Source: a virus
DNA length: 64,000 bases
Strand: one strand, 5' to 3'
IMG/VR virus record: IMGVR_UViG_3300029908_000015
Location: 17,185-81,184 of that record
The first letter of the stretch is position 1; the number at the start of each line of letters is the position of its first letter. Below the pieces are notes generated by a model, which did not search any database, was not told the DNA's origin, and saw nothing but the letters and a program-made list of their open reading frames with translations. The position numbers were made by a program, and so were the translations under genes. Of the stretch, positions 15,744-24,749 are shown piece by piece.

Positions 15744-16439
15744 TTAACCTTTCATAGATGCAACAATATGAAAAAATTCATCCTTTTGGGATTGTGATTC
15801 CCTGATAGAACCGCGTACAACACTTGTTGTAAATGCGCTTTCAGCAGCCTGAACGCCGCGCTCTGTAAGACATCCATGAGATGCCTTAATTAGTACGGCT
15901 ACACCCTTTGCTTCTGTAATACGTTCAATTTCATCTGCTATCTGAACCGTTAATTCTTCTTGAATAGTTGGACGATTTGAAAACCATTCCGTAATGCGAT
16001 TAAATTTAGATAATCCAATTACTTTCTTACCGGGGAAAACACCGATATATGCAACACCGGTAATATTTTGGAAATGGTGGGCACAAACCGAATGAATTGC
16101 TATTGGTCCTGCTACTAATAATTGATCATATTCTTTTGCGTTCGGAAAACTAGTAACCTTAGGCTCTGGCAAATAACGCCCACTAAGAGTTTCAGTAATA
16201 TACATCTTAGCCATACGGTGAGCGGTATCTTTTGTATTATGATCGTTACGAGTATCTATTACTAGACTAGATAATACCGATTCCATTTTCCTTGCTACTT
16301 CGTCTTCTAATAAATGTAATTCGGGGGGATTGATAAATTTACTAATATTATCCGTTGATTTAAAATTTGCATTTGCTCGAGTAATACGTTCTTTAATAAC
16401 CTCGGAAATACAAACCGTTCCTTCTACAATATTCTGCAT
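15744..16439 (-). CDS. folE: FolE, GTP cyclohydrolase I
   Basis: 231 residues. The catalytic region SVCAHHFQNITGVAYIG and the downstream VIGLSKFNRI and SHGCLTERGV carry the zinc Cys/His ligands and substrate residues of GTP cyclohydrolase I. An N-terminal extension of about 40 residues is not typical. It makes dihydroneopterin triphosphate, the first step towards 7-deazaguanine. First gene of the operon: a perfect sigma70 promoter lies at 16467-16495 and AAAGGAT precedes the ATG. The absence of other folate genes supports the modification role. Confidence 0.9.
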   Translation of the reverse strand: MQNIVEGTVCISEVIKERITRANANFKSTDNISKFINPPELHLLEDEVARKMESVLSSLVIDTRNDHNTKDTAHRMAKMYITETLSGRYLPEPKVTSFPNAKEYDQLLVAGPIAIHSVCAHHFQNITGVAYIGVFPGKKVIGLSKFNRITEWFSNRPTIQEELTVQIADEIERITEAKGVAVLIKASHGCLTERGVQAAESAFTTSVVRGSIRESQSQKDEFFHIVASMKG

Positions 16440-16466
16440 TATTATCCTTTTTATTCGATATAATTA

Positions 16467-16495
16467 ATTATAAACCATAAAATAGTATTTGTCAA
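16467..16495 (-). promoter_or_regulatory. Consensus sigma70 promoter of the modification operon
   Basis: TTGACA (16490-16495), 17-base spacer, TATAAT (16467-16472): both boxes perfect. It would transcribe folE through the glycosyltransferase ending at 6600, with a leader of about 20 bases. Confidence 0.9.
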
Positions 16496-16567
16496 ACATG
16501 AATAAATAATGTTGGCCACTACGCTAAGAACGTATGCCAACTCTAAAGCCCCAAGGAGGCAATCAGC

Positions 16568-17700
16568 ATGGATATTTATTCAGACAAAACTATCAACTTC
16601 GTATTATGTTCTATGAAAATTCATCATGGAAAATATTCTTATCCTCAAACCATATTTCGAATTAACACCGAAAAAGTAATTATAACATGCCCTATACACG
16701 GAGATTTTCAGCAAACACCCAAGATGCATCTTAACGGTACTAACTGCCGATTATGCTCTTATAAAAATAACTCTGAAAAGTATACAAGAACAAAAGAACA
16801 ATTCATTAATTTAGCCAATAAAAAACATTTGAACAAATATTCATATGATAAATCAATATATGTAGGCTGCAAAATTCCATTAATAATTACCTGCCCTATA
16901 CACGGAGATTTTCAGCAACTACCGGCCAATCATTTGATAGAAAGTGGTTGTTCCTATTGTTCTCATGGTGCGGTACGGCAAATTTTATTCGAAAGGCAAA
17001 TATAATTCATAAAAAATTCTATACATATCAAGATTCGGACTGTAGGGGCAGTGAAATACCATTAACTATTACCTGTCCCATTCATGGAAATTTTAGTCAG
17101 AAACCAGTTAATCATCTTCGTGGCAGTGGTTGTCCTGTATGTGGCCGGGATCGAACTACCTGGAATTTAAATGATTTTCTATTAACAGCTAATAAATTAC
17201 ATAATAAATATTATTCTTATGAAAAAATTATTTGGCGCGGTGCACAAGAAAAAATTGAAATTATTTGTCCAAAGCACGGATCTTTTTACCAAAAAGCATA
17301 CGGTCATATATATGGTGCCGGTTGCCCAAAATGCCATCTAAGCCACGGTGAAAGAGTAGTTGAAAAATACCTATCAGAAAATCATATAATATTTTCTGTG
17401 CAAATTAAAATTCCAGAATGACGTGACAAAAAATCGATGCCATTTGATTTCGGTATTTTTAATTCTTCAAATAAATTATTAGGACTTATCGAATATCAAG
17501 GAGGTCATCATTATCTTAAAGTTAAATGGAATAAAAACATGACAGAACTTGAGGCTGAAAGACGATTAAAGAAAGTTCAACATCATGATAAGCTAAAAAT
17601 GGAATTTTGCCAGAAAAATAATATTCCATTTTTAGCTATTCACTATCAAGATAATGTTTCTGCGGTACTTTCAAAATTTATTACTCGTATAAATTATTAA
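16568..17700 (+). pseudogene. Broken zinc-ribbon-repeat/VSR-like homing endonuclease gene
   Basis: Three reading-frame pieces form one gene. Repeated modules of about 60 residues with ITCPIHGDFQQ and a closing CxxC pair are followed by a VSR-like nuclease end (MPFDFGIFN, GLIEYQGGHHY). The gene starts well (AAGGAGG, ATG at 16568), shifts frame around 16975-16985 and meets an in-frame TGA at 17419-17421 between P-E and R-D-K-K, where homologues usually have Cys or Trp. Such proteins are free-standing phage endonucleases. It is on the opposite strand to its neighbours, a sign of insertion, and its end overlaps the 3' end of dpdA by 20 bases. Confidence 0.75.
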
Positions 17701-19198
17701 AAGATGTTAGGGAATTTTTAGTCTTTTTTCCGGTATTCCTACTAGGTGTACCGGAAAATTTTTGCCAGTATGCAGTATAGTGATCTATTAATTTCATAGC
17801 CTTACCATAATCACTGGTTGAAAAAATATCCTCGATAATGTCTTTTAAATACAGTCGATCATAGTACATCATTGGTTTATTACCTTTTGCAAGAGTTGAT
17901 AATGCCGCCGGATAAAGCCCAGAGTCATATTTCTTATTGCATTCTATTACAGTCATAATATGCATATATACATTATGTGCCATTTGCAAAGCGTAACTAA
18001 ACGAATCAAACGAAGTCTTTCCGATTTTGCCTAACTTATTTAGATCCGTTGGCCCGTATGAACAAATATCATGCCCGGTTAATCGAGCACTAATCGGACT
18101 GTCGATAAATTCGTCAAATATACCATCTTGTTCGAGAATATCTTTTAAGGATCGCATGTCGGTTGAATATTTTTTATCATCGATAAACGGCGCAACAAAA
18201 AAAGTCCAATCATCTTTAGATGCATCGAATAATTTATAATAAATTGTGGCAAACGTCGAAGAAAGGAACGGTGTTGCGCAATCATAACTAAGCGTTATTT
18301 TTGGATTATGATATTTGCGCAATGCTTTCTGCACATCTGTTAATAACAAACTCCATTCTAAATTGCTATTGCCTAAAAAGTGAATCCAATCGTGAATGCC
18401 GGGTTCCAAAAGGCCATCAAATCTCTGCTGAACCAACATCTTTAGAGCTAGGTGAGGATCCGCAGATGTCTGACTACCATAGGCCCAGCCATTAAACGGA
18501 GATTCATATTGTTTCGGATCGCAATATTTCTTTACTTGCTTATACCAATCTTCTGCTTCGGCGTGTGTATTTCCCTGCAAAATATTAAGAAATTTACACG
18601 ACCCGTTTCGATTTCGCATAAAATATTCGTTATTAATTTGCGTTGCCTTAACTGCGTCTGCATATGTATTAATGCCTGTTAACTTTCGAACTCGATCTTT
18701 CTTCACAATAACTGGACTAACATCAAGTGTCATCCCGTATTGTGCTTTTAGATTGCAATCCATCCAATTCAAAACTTGTTTACGTTTTGCCCCAGCCCTA
18801 GGACAATTAGGATCTTTCCAATCGCCGGACCATTTTTCATTTCCGGATAGAATCTGAAACCCGCCACTATCGGCTAGAATAAAATCAGTTTGATCCCGCT
18901 CATATACCATCGATTCAGATTGTGCAATTTTTGTTAAATCCGTGTGCCCGGCTGAATAAAGATTATGACTATAATTAAAATAACCATTCTTTTTATCTAA
19001 CCAATTTAAACCATCAATTGATCCGTTGAATCCGACAGGAATTCTAGACGGATCAACCTCACCACGAAGATGATATTTTTGTCGTCCGATATATCGTATA
19101 AAAAATGTGCTAAGTGCAGGCAAATATAATGAATACTTCGCTAATCCGGTTTTTGGATCAAATAACTCTTTATCAATATTATGCTGTGAAAATTCCAC
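17681..19198 (-). CDS. dpdA: DpdA, DNA-guanine transglycosylase
   Basis: About 505 residues from a GTG at 19198 that overlaps the previous stop; an in-frame ATG at 19240 would add 14 residues. Signatures of the TGT/DpdA superfamily: ILADSGGFQIL (substrate Asp), NWMDCN, MTLDVSPVIV and SYDCATPFLSS. The tRNA enzymes' C-terminal zinc cluster is not apparent, which points to the DNA enzyme. DpdA swaps guanine in DNA for a 7-deazaguanine base; FolE, QueD and QueE, needed to make the precursor, are next door. Confidence 0.85.
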   Translation of the reverse strand: MEFSQHNIDKELFDPKTGLAKYSLYLPALSTFFIRYIGRQKYHLRGEVDPSRIPVGFNGSIDGLNWLDKKNGYFNYSHNLYSAGHTDLTKIAQSESMVYERDQTDFILADSGGFQILSGNEKWSGDWKDPNCPRAGAKRKQVLNWMDCNLKAQYGMTLDVSPVIVKKDRVRKLTGINTYADAVKATQINNEYFMRNRNGSCKFLNILQGNTHAEAEDWYKQVKKYCDPKQYESPFNGWAYGSQTSADPHLALKMLVQQRFDGLLEPGIHDWIHFLGNSNLEWSLLLTDVQKALRKYHNPKITLSYDCATPFLSSTFATIYYKLFDASKDDWTFFVAPFIDDKKYSTDMRSLKDILEQDGIFDEFIDSPISARLTGHDICSYGPTDLNKLGKIGKTSFDSFSYALQMAHNVYMHIMTVIECNKKYDSGLYPAALSTLAKGNKPMMYYDRLYLKDIIEDIFSTSDYGKAMKLIDHYTAYWQKFSGTPSRNTGKKTKNSLTSFNNLYE

Positions 19199-19392
19199 TA
19201 TGTTGCCACCTGTATCGGTAATACTCGAACTGTTTGCCAAAAACCACCGCCGTTATAATATGCTATATATTCTTGCTGAATTTCAACCGGTTCTAGCCAA
19301 TAAACATATCGTGTTTTGGGATCGGTAATTTTTAAAAATGCAAATTTAACTTTTGACCGTACGGCTCCGTATTCAACTTCTTTCCAATGCAT
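19198..19392 (-). CDS. Small hypothetical protein before dpdA
   Basis: 64 residues, not recognised, rich in aromatic residues and probably all beta. AAAGGAAA is about five bases before the ATG. Its TAG stop shares a base with the GTG start of dpdA, so the two are likely coupled. Confidence 0.6.
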   Translation of the reverse strand: MHWKEVEYGAVRSKVKFAFLKITDPKTRYVYWLEPVEIQQEYIAYYNGGGFWQTVRVLPIQVAT

Positions 19393-19412
19393 ATTTTTCC
19401 TTTCTTTTAAAA

Positions 19413-19432
19413 GAAGGGGGATAAATCCCCCT
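19413..19432 (-). terminator. Terminator of the sliding clamp transcript
   Basis: AAGGGGGA-TAAA-TCCCCCTT, an 8 bp G/C-rich stem, followed on the minus strand by CTTTTA-type bases. It lies six bases past the clamp stop codon and just before the small gene at 19392. Confidence 0.8.
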
Positions 19433-19438
19433 TAATCT

Positions 19439-20170
19439 TTATTTCGCTAGCGAAAGTACTGTATATTGATGAACCGCGAGCCCAGTTGTTACCTTAATCT
19501 CCATTGCGCCGGCATCCGCAATTGAAAGCACCTTATCTCCGGTTAGACTCAAAATTGCTAACACGTTTGACAGCGGCCATTCACGGGGTGTCTTAATGGA
19601 GCCAGTAACTCCGGCGGCGAACACAAATTCACCAGTATGCGAACTATGATCGCCTAAGACAAGGCAAAGATTTCCATTTGATACAGATGCGGTAAATGTA
19701 TTTGCGCTGCCTGCGGCCTGAGTCTGAAATTTCAACCGTTGAATTGCATTATCGGTTGGTACGATTGAAATATTCCAAGCAATTGCCTTACGAGTCTTAG
19801 AAGGTAACTGCTCTTCAACTACATCTCGGCTCATGAATCGATAATCGTTTCGGAAATCTCGAGATGCATTCGCAAATGAAATACCAACGGGAACATCTGT
19901 TCCATTAACCGTCTGCTTCGTTACCGTAATGAATGCGTTTTCCTTATATTCTGGAATATTTAAAATAGTATTAAGACGACCTAAATCGTGCAAACCAAAA
20001 ACCCCTTCTAATTCAGGAATTGGCTGCACAAATTGTGAATTAAGAACAACCGTTTTGTCTGCGGCCATTGCATTAAGCTCGGTAGCAGTATCGGTGCCAG
20101 TAACCTTAACTAGATCAAGAAAACCTAGAGCATGGGAGTATGCGATTATTTCGCGTAGTGTGTCAATCAT
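19439..20170 (-). CDS. 45: Sliding clamp, T4 gp45-type
   Basis: 243 residues from the ATG at 20170, which has AAGGAAAA in front; a further start seven codons upstream lacks one. The PELEGVFGLHDLGRLN segment and the repeated beta-rich layout fit phage sliding clamps. The clamp tethers the polymerase to DNA and, in T4, also activates late promoters, which matters here because ATAAATA-type late promoters occur in the window. Own promoter at 20205-20233 and terminator at 19413-19432 make it a single-gene unit. Confidence 0.75.
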   Translation of the reverse strand: MIDTLREIIAYSHALGFLDLVKVTGTDTATELNAMAADKTVVLNSQFVQPIPELEGVFGLHDLGRLNTILNIPEYKENAFITVTKQTVNGTDVPVGISFANASRDFRNDYRFMSRDVVEEQLPSKTRKAIAWNISIVPTDNAIQRLKFQTQAAGSANTFTASVSNGNLCLVLGDHSSHTGEFVFAAGVTGSIKTPREWPLSNVLAILSLTGDKVLSIADAGAMEIKVTTGLAVHQYTVLSLAK

Positions 20171-20204
20171 TTTTTCCTTATGAAAATACAAAAGTTTATA
20201 ATTT

Positions 20205-20233
20205 ATTATAACGTAAAGTTAGAGTAATGTCAA
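20205..20233 (-). promoter_or_regulatory. Consensus sigma70 promoter of the sliding clamp
   Basis: TTGACA (20228-20233), 17-base spacer, TATAAT (20205-20210); leader of about 30 bases with the ribosome site. Confidence 0.9.
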
Positions 20234-20244
20234 GCAATTTCAAC

Positions 20245-21453
20245 TTATTCAAAAAAATCAAAAAAGGTATTAATTTTACGAGTCCCTTCTTCTATTGCTT
20301 TCCATATTGGTAACTTTCCCAAGAGATTTTCTAACTTTTTATCTACCACCGCGGCAATCATTGCATCATTGTCAAATGGTAGTTTAGTAAACCAATCCGG
20401 TAGATGGGATTCATCTGTTGGATAAGCAACCGAAGTCATATTCAGTTGATTCTCTTTTAAAGGGCAAACCACACACTTCTGCCCATCAACGATACGAGTA
20501 TGAACATTATCGTTATTCATTTTTCTTAATGAATTCCAATTAATTGCCGCTCTGACGTGTCCAGGAACTCGATTACCTTTTCCTTGTGCAATTTGGTCCG
20601 CATAAAATGTTAGCTTGTTGACACGCTTCGGTGTACCTTGCTCATGTAATGGCAATGCTTTAAACTTATCCTTGAATATATTAATTTTTGCTGTTAAATC
20701 ATCAACTGTTTTACCTTGTAGTAAATCCATTAATATTTCACTTAAAAATTTCTGGCAAACTTCCGGGGTATCACTGCGACGCAAATCTAATCCCATTGCT
20801 TTTAATTTTAAATGATCGTCACCATAAAACTTACCATCTTTAAAATAATTAAGAATTGCATATCGTTTTTTAGTAATATATAAACCACGATAACCTACTG
20901 ATTCGCAAGATGATTTAATTAATTGACCAAATTTATCCGGACAATTATACGATCTCTTCATATAATCGGCGTAAGAATCGTTAACTTGCTCTCCAATCTT
21001 CAAATATAGCTGAACTGCAATATCTCGATTCCATTCAACTTGACCTTCATCTATCATATCTTTCATCACTGGCCAAGCCGAAAATTGAGTTGAATCTGTA
21101 TCCCCATAATGAATTGCTCTTCCTAGATAGTTATATTCTCCAGTTATACATTCATTAACAAACGAACTCTGATGCCTTACAATTCCCCTACCGGTTAAAG
21201 TAACCGATTGCCCTACACGTTTGTCAAAAAAACGAGAACTTGGTTGGAGCAGCGTTCCATATGTCGCATTGAGTAGGAGTTTTTTTGCGTGCTGCAATCC
21301 ATCATAATATTCTACCTGTTTTTTAATTTCCGATATGTTTTTAGAAAAAATTTTTCCATTTCGGATTTCAAGATTATTATTTGTTATAAATTGTTTAATA
21401 TCCGAGATATTTCCATTAACAAATAACTCCCGAAGTTTTTTTACTTCCACCAT
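20245..21453 (-). CDS. 43: DNA polymerase, family B, C-terminal part
   Basis: 402 residues containing the second half of the polymerase palm and the thumb: motif B as KKLLLNATYGTLLQ near residue 58 and motif C as YGDTDS near residue 118. It starts with its own ATG, inside the last 13 bases of the endonuclease gene, so translation is likely coupled to it. Together with the product of 22733-24388 it makes up a complete polymerase with no obvious missing block. The two chains must assemble to be active. Confidence 0.85.
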   Translation of the reverse strand: MVEVKKLRELFVNGNISDIKQFITNNNLEIRNGKIFSKNISEIKKQVEYYDGLQHAKKLLLNATYGTLLQPSSRFFDKRVGQSVTLTGRGIVRHQSSFVNECITGEYNYLGRAIHYGDTDSTQFSAWPVMKDMIDEGQVEWNRDIAVQLYLKIGEQVNDSYADYMKRSYNCPDKFGQLIKSSCESVGYRGLYITKKRYAILNYFKDGKFYGDDHLKLKAMGLDLRRSDTPEVCQKFLSEILMDLLQGKTVDDLTAKINIFKDKFKALPLHEQGTPKRVNKLTFYADQIAQGKGNRVPGHVRAAINWNSLRKMNNDNVHTRIVDGQKCVVCPLKENQLNMTSVAYPTDESHLPDWFTKLPFDNDAMIAAVVDKKLENLLGKLPIWKAIEEGTRKINTFFDFFE

Positions 21454-22634
21454 ATATGATCCTTATTATAATTATACTCAGATAATGGCATCATTACAAC
21501 ACCTATTTCCTTTAATGTTTTACCACCATATATTTCCGAAAACCTAATTCGTTCAGCAAATTTCCTTTTAGTGGTGCCGGGAATAACAAAATTTAGTATT
21601 GATAAATCCCTGGGACTATGATTTTGCAAGGCACACCGTGATTTCATATACTTTAAAAAATCACCAAGTAAAAAATAATAATTTTCAAAATTAGCAACAA
21701 TTACTTTTTCCAATGATGTGCCCGCTACTCGATAATATGTATTTGAAAAATCTTTCTTCCCGATTAATTTAAATTTTTTATCACGAATATCTAATACTCT
21801 TTTATTATTTGGATTATTCGCAGTTGCAAACCCTTTATTTTTAAAAATTCTTCCTTCGATAAATCCTTCAGGACGTGGCGCATTTTCATTAATTCTTAAA
21901 GTTTCCCCGGTAGTATTATTTGACACCCATCTTGATTCTGTTATATATGAATAATCGGTGTGTTTTAACCAATCGGGGTATCCCTTAACAAACCCAGGTA
22001 AAATTTCATGCATTTGTGCTACTTCTCTCGTTTTAGGATTATACTGCCATATTTTACCAGTAAAATTCCGGCTGCATAAATCCTTTGACTCTTGGGTACG
22101 CACTCTACCTGTTTGAAAAGGCTCCCACTCATCTGATTGAGATCCAATCGACATACGTAATAACTCTTTGGTTATTTTATGACGATAAATATTCGTATCC
22201 GCAAATAATTTCGACATATAATCACGCTGTTCTTGTGTTCGCACTTTCCCGGTATTATTTTCAGATATTAGTTTTGCAAATTCTATACGAACGGCCTGAT
22301 ATAACCGGCAGTTAGTAATTCCTCTAGATTTTGAGACACGGCGCATCTGATTAAATGAGTAAATACAACTGCGATCACGAATTGATTTAAATAATAGATA
22401 ATGTAGAAGATAATGAGCTTTAGGTTCAACAACGATAATATTCCAGGATTCATGCTTATATTCAGGAAATATCGCCACCGGCAAAATATGATGTTTCTCT
22501 ACTGAACCCAAACCCGATTTGACTAAATCCTGCGGTAAAAATTTTAGCAATTTAAAATATCGAATAAATTGTCTTTCGTTTTTAACTTTTCCGGTATTGC
22601 GAAACATATTTTCCATGTAAAATAAATCGAACAT
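21441..22634 (-). CDS. HNH-type homing endonuclease between the polymerase halves
   Basis: 397 residues. The nuclease core is EKHHILPVAIFPEYKHESWN followed about 15 residues later by H-Y-L-L-H, as in HNH endonucleases, near residues 46-80. The remaining 300 residues contain modular DNA-binding repeats with TGKIWQYN and RTQEQRDY/RTQESKDL elements. Its place exactly at the break in the polymerase gene suggests that the enzyme split the gene by homing. GGGAT lies about eight bases before the ATG. Confidence 0.7.
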   Translation of the reverse strand: MFDLFYMENMFRNTGKVKNERQFIRYFKLLKFLPQDLVKSGLGSVEKHHILPVAIFPEYKHESWNIIVVEPKAHYLLHYLLFKSIRDRSCIYSFNQMRRVSKSRGITNCRLYQAVRIEFAKLISENNTGKVRTQEQRDYMSKLFADTNIYRHKITKELLRMSIGSQSDEWEPFQTGRVRTQESKDLCSRNFTGKIWQYNPKTREVAQMHEILPGFVKGYPDWLKHTDYSYITESRWVSNNTTGETLRINENAPRPEGFIEGRIFKNKGFATANNPNNKRVLDIRDKKFKLIGKKDFSNTYYRVAGTSLEKVIVANFENYYFLLGDFLKYMKSRCALQNHSPRDLSILNFVIPGTTKRKFAERIRFSEIYGGKTLKEIGVVMMPLSEYNYNKDHIWWK

Positions 22635-22732
22635 TTAATAATCCCTATATAATGTTTTTATCATAGTGAACTACCGCGATTCAATGCGTTCTAACGCACG
22701 TGAAGTACACACGGGCTTGACTCGTAAAGCCA

Positions 22733-24388
22733 CTAAGAGGAAAGAGCATCAATTAAATTATCTGGTATCGTTATACCAAATGATAAATCTACAAATTCTT
22801 CTTTTTTTGCTTGTAGTTCTTTTCTTTCTGCATACCATTTAGCTAATAATCCAGGAATAATCGCTTCTTGATCATAACTAAAAATTGTTCCGTTACCACT
22901 TAGCATCCATTTCTGATCGCTATAAAAAATGATATCATAAATCTGAGAAGCTGAAAGAGTATCACTTGTACCTGTTGATTCCCAATCAATAATAATATCT
23001 ACGCCAGGTTTTCGATCAATAACCGCCTGATATTCTAGAGTTGAAAAAACACCCTCCCACGCATGAGAATAAGTCATGCCTTTTTGTGACATTTTTTCAG
23101 CAACAAATGCCTCTGTAAGTGTGGGGCGCAACTGTCCAATAATAGTTTCTATTCCCATGTTTAATGCACGAATTGTACTAGGATATAGTGAATTAATATC
23201 AATTACACCTAGCCATTCGTGAATTCCTACTTTTGGATCGGCTACATATGCGCCTACTGCGGCTGGCTCGTCATCGTCTTTCTGAGAACTATATTTTGGT
23301 TTATTTGGAACAATCATACCCAAATCATGGGCTCTATTAATAATAGCCTGGTCTGTTTTGGCTACGGTTCCCATACAAGTAGGTAAAAGAGTGGTTGTAT
23401 CATGGGCGACAACATTAATAAGTTCAATAAACTTTAATTTATTGTCTAACTGCTCCAATAGATTAACATCTTGCCTATTATATCTAATAAATAATTCAAA
23501 ATCATTATTATATAAATCATCTAATGAACCTTTATATTCAGTCTTACTACTTCCTAATTCATATTCAGCAATAGAATTTAATGAATATGAATGACGTTCT
23601 TCATATGTGAATTTTCGGTATAAATCCATCATATCGATATGAATCTTGCCAACTAATTCATACGTCTTAAATTCTTTACCATATTTTTCAACTACTTTAG
23701 CCTTTGGTTTTTCATTCCAGGATAATTCACATAATCTACGAGTATCATCTTTACTCATCACTCGTTGGATTCGATTAACAAGATATGGAATATCGAATCC
23801 TTCGCTATTCCATCCTGATATAACATCGCTGTCTTCTAATATATCGAGAGCGGCATTAAGCATATCAACTTCATTATCGAACACATATGTGTTCTCGAAT
23901 TTATTTGCTATACTCTGCCCCTCGTCGAAAGTAATAGTTTTAGGTGGAATTGCTACAGTAATTAGTTTATTACACCAAACTAGATCAATTGTAATTGCGG
24001 TTATTTTATTAAAGGGGTCCTCGATGGGCGAGTATCCCTTATCCTTATCGAAATCAACTTCGATATCGATAAGAGCAACATGAAGATCAGGAGCGGGCTT
24101 ACCTTTATAATTTTCCGATAAACATTTAAAAGTAAGATTTAAATCTGACTCCCAAATCTTTTTATCTGTACCTTTAAGGATCGCTAGTTCTTTGTAAAAT
24201 TCACTAGAAGTTTTAGGGGTAATTTTTGTTAGAGGCGTATTATAAATTGATTTATAAGACCCATTCGGATCATCGATATAGAAACTATAATCGACAGGAT
24301 AATTATTGAACACTCTCTTGCCATTGACTCGTTCGATAACTTCAATACGATCATTCTTACGATCTATTCTAGCTGTAATATATGACAT
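22733..24388 (-). CDS. 43: DNA polymerase, family B, N-terminal part
   Basis: 551 residues. Proofreading motifs are present: Exo I as LIDIEVDF (near residue 106), Exo II as ISGWNSEGFDIPYLVNR and Exo III as YNRQDVNLL; then palm motif A, DINSLYPSTIRALNMG. It ends with a TAG after I-D-A-L-S-S in the loop before motif B, which is in the separate gene 20245-21453. There is no ribosome site; the promoter at 24395-24423 places the mRNA start at the ATG. Confidence 0.9.
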   Translation of the reverse strand: MSYITARIDRKNDRIEVIERVNGKRVFNNYPVDYSFYIDDPNGSYKSIYNTPLTKITPKTSSEFYKELAILKGTDKKIWESDLNLTFKCLSENYKGKPAPDLHVALIDIEVDFDKDKGYSPIEDPFNKITAITIDLVWCNKLITVAIPPKTITFDEGQSIANKFENTYVFDNEVDMLNAALDILEDSDVISGWNSEGFDIPYLVNRIQRVMSKDDTRRLCELSWNEKPKAKVVEKYGKEFKTYELVGKIHIDMMDLYRKFTYEERHSYSLNSIAEYELGSSKTEYKGSLDDLYNNDFELFIRYNRQDVNLLEQLDNKLKFIELINVVAHDTTTLLPTCMGTVAKTDQAIINRAHDLGMIVPNKPKYSSQKDDDEPAAVGAYVADPKVGIHEWLGVIDINSLYPSTIRALNMGIETIIGQLRPTLTEAFVAEKMSQKGMTYSHAWEGVFSTLEYQAVIDRKPGVDIIIDWESTGTSDTLSASQIYDIIFYSDQKWMLSGNGTIFSYDQEAIIPGLLAKWYAERKELQAKKEEFVDLSFGITIPDNLIDALSS

Positions 24389-24394
24389 ATAACT

Positions 24395-24423
24395 ATTATA
24401 TAACCGCTATCTATAGTTGTCAA
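24395..24423 (-). promoter_or_regulatory. Consensus sigma70 promoter of polymerase, six-base gap to ATG
   Basis: TTGACA (24418-24423), 17-base spacer, TATAAT (24395-24400), then AGTTAT and the ATG at 24388. A leaderless polymerase mRNA is predicted. Confidence 0.85.
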
Positions 24424-24427
24424 GAAA

Positions 24428-24688
24428 TTACTTTCTACCAACACTGTCTAGAATCTTTTCAAGATCATCTAAATCATCTTTCTGGGAAGCAAAATCACCT
24501 TTTTGTGCACGAGTAATTGCACTTTTAAGTAACTTGGCAGGTATTTCCAACTCCTCTGCAATTGCTTTTACAGTGTCAGATAAACCTTCTTTTAGTGATT
24601 GAATCTCATCCTGTGTCCTAACACCGTCTGTGATCAAATCCTTTAATCTTTGAATTTCTGCTGGGCCAAAACTTGCGGGTAATGCCAT
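24428..24688 (-). CDS. DsbA-like double-stranded DNA-binding protein
   Basis: 86 residues, helical and charged. The layout, a helix with KDLITDG, a central ELEIPAKLLKSAI and an acidic D-D-L-E-K tail, resembles the small T4 DsbA family that binds DNA near late promoters. Ribosome site AAGGAGA lies about seven bases upstream. It is directly before the polymerase gene. The assignment rests on similarity of pattern only. Confidence 0.6.
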   Translation of the reverse strand: MALPASFGPAEIQRLKDLITDGVRTQDEIQSLKEGLSDTVKAIAEELEIPAKLLKSAITRAQKGDFASQKDDLDDLEKILDSVGRK

Positions 24689-24749
24689 TAGCGTTTCTCC
24701 TTATAAGTAATTATACAGCATATACGTATTATTGTGAAGATATTAATTA

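Noticed and set aside
22635-22732. Group I or II intron at the polymerase break
   Set aside because: There are small hairpins, but no convincing intron core on either side, and the C-part has its own overlapping start codon.
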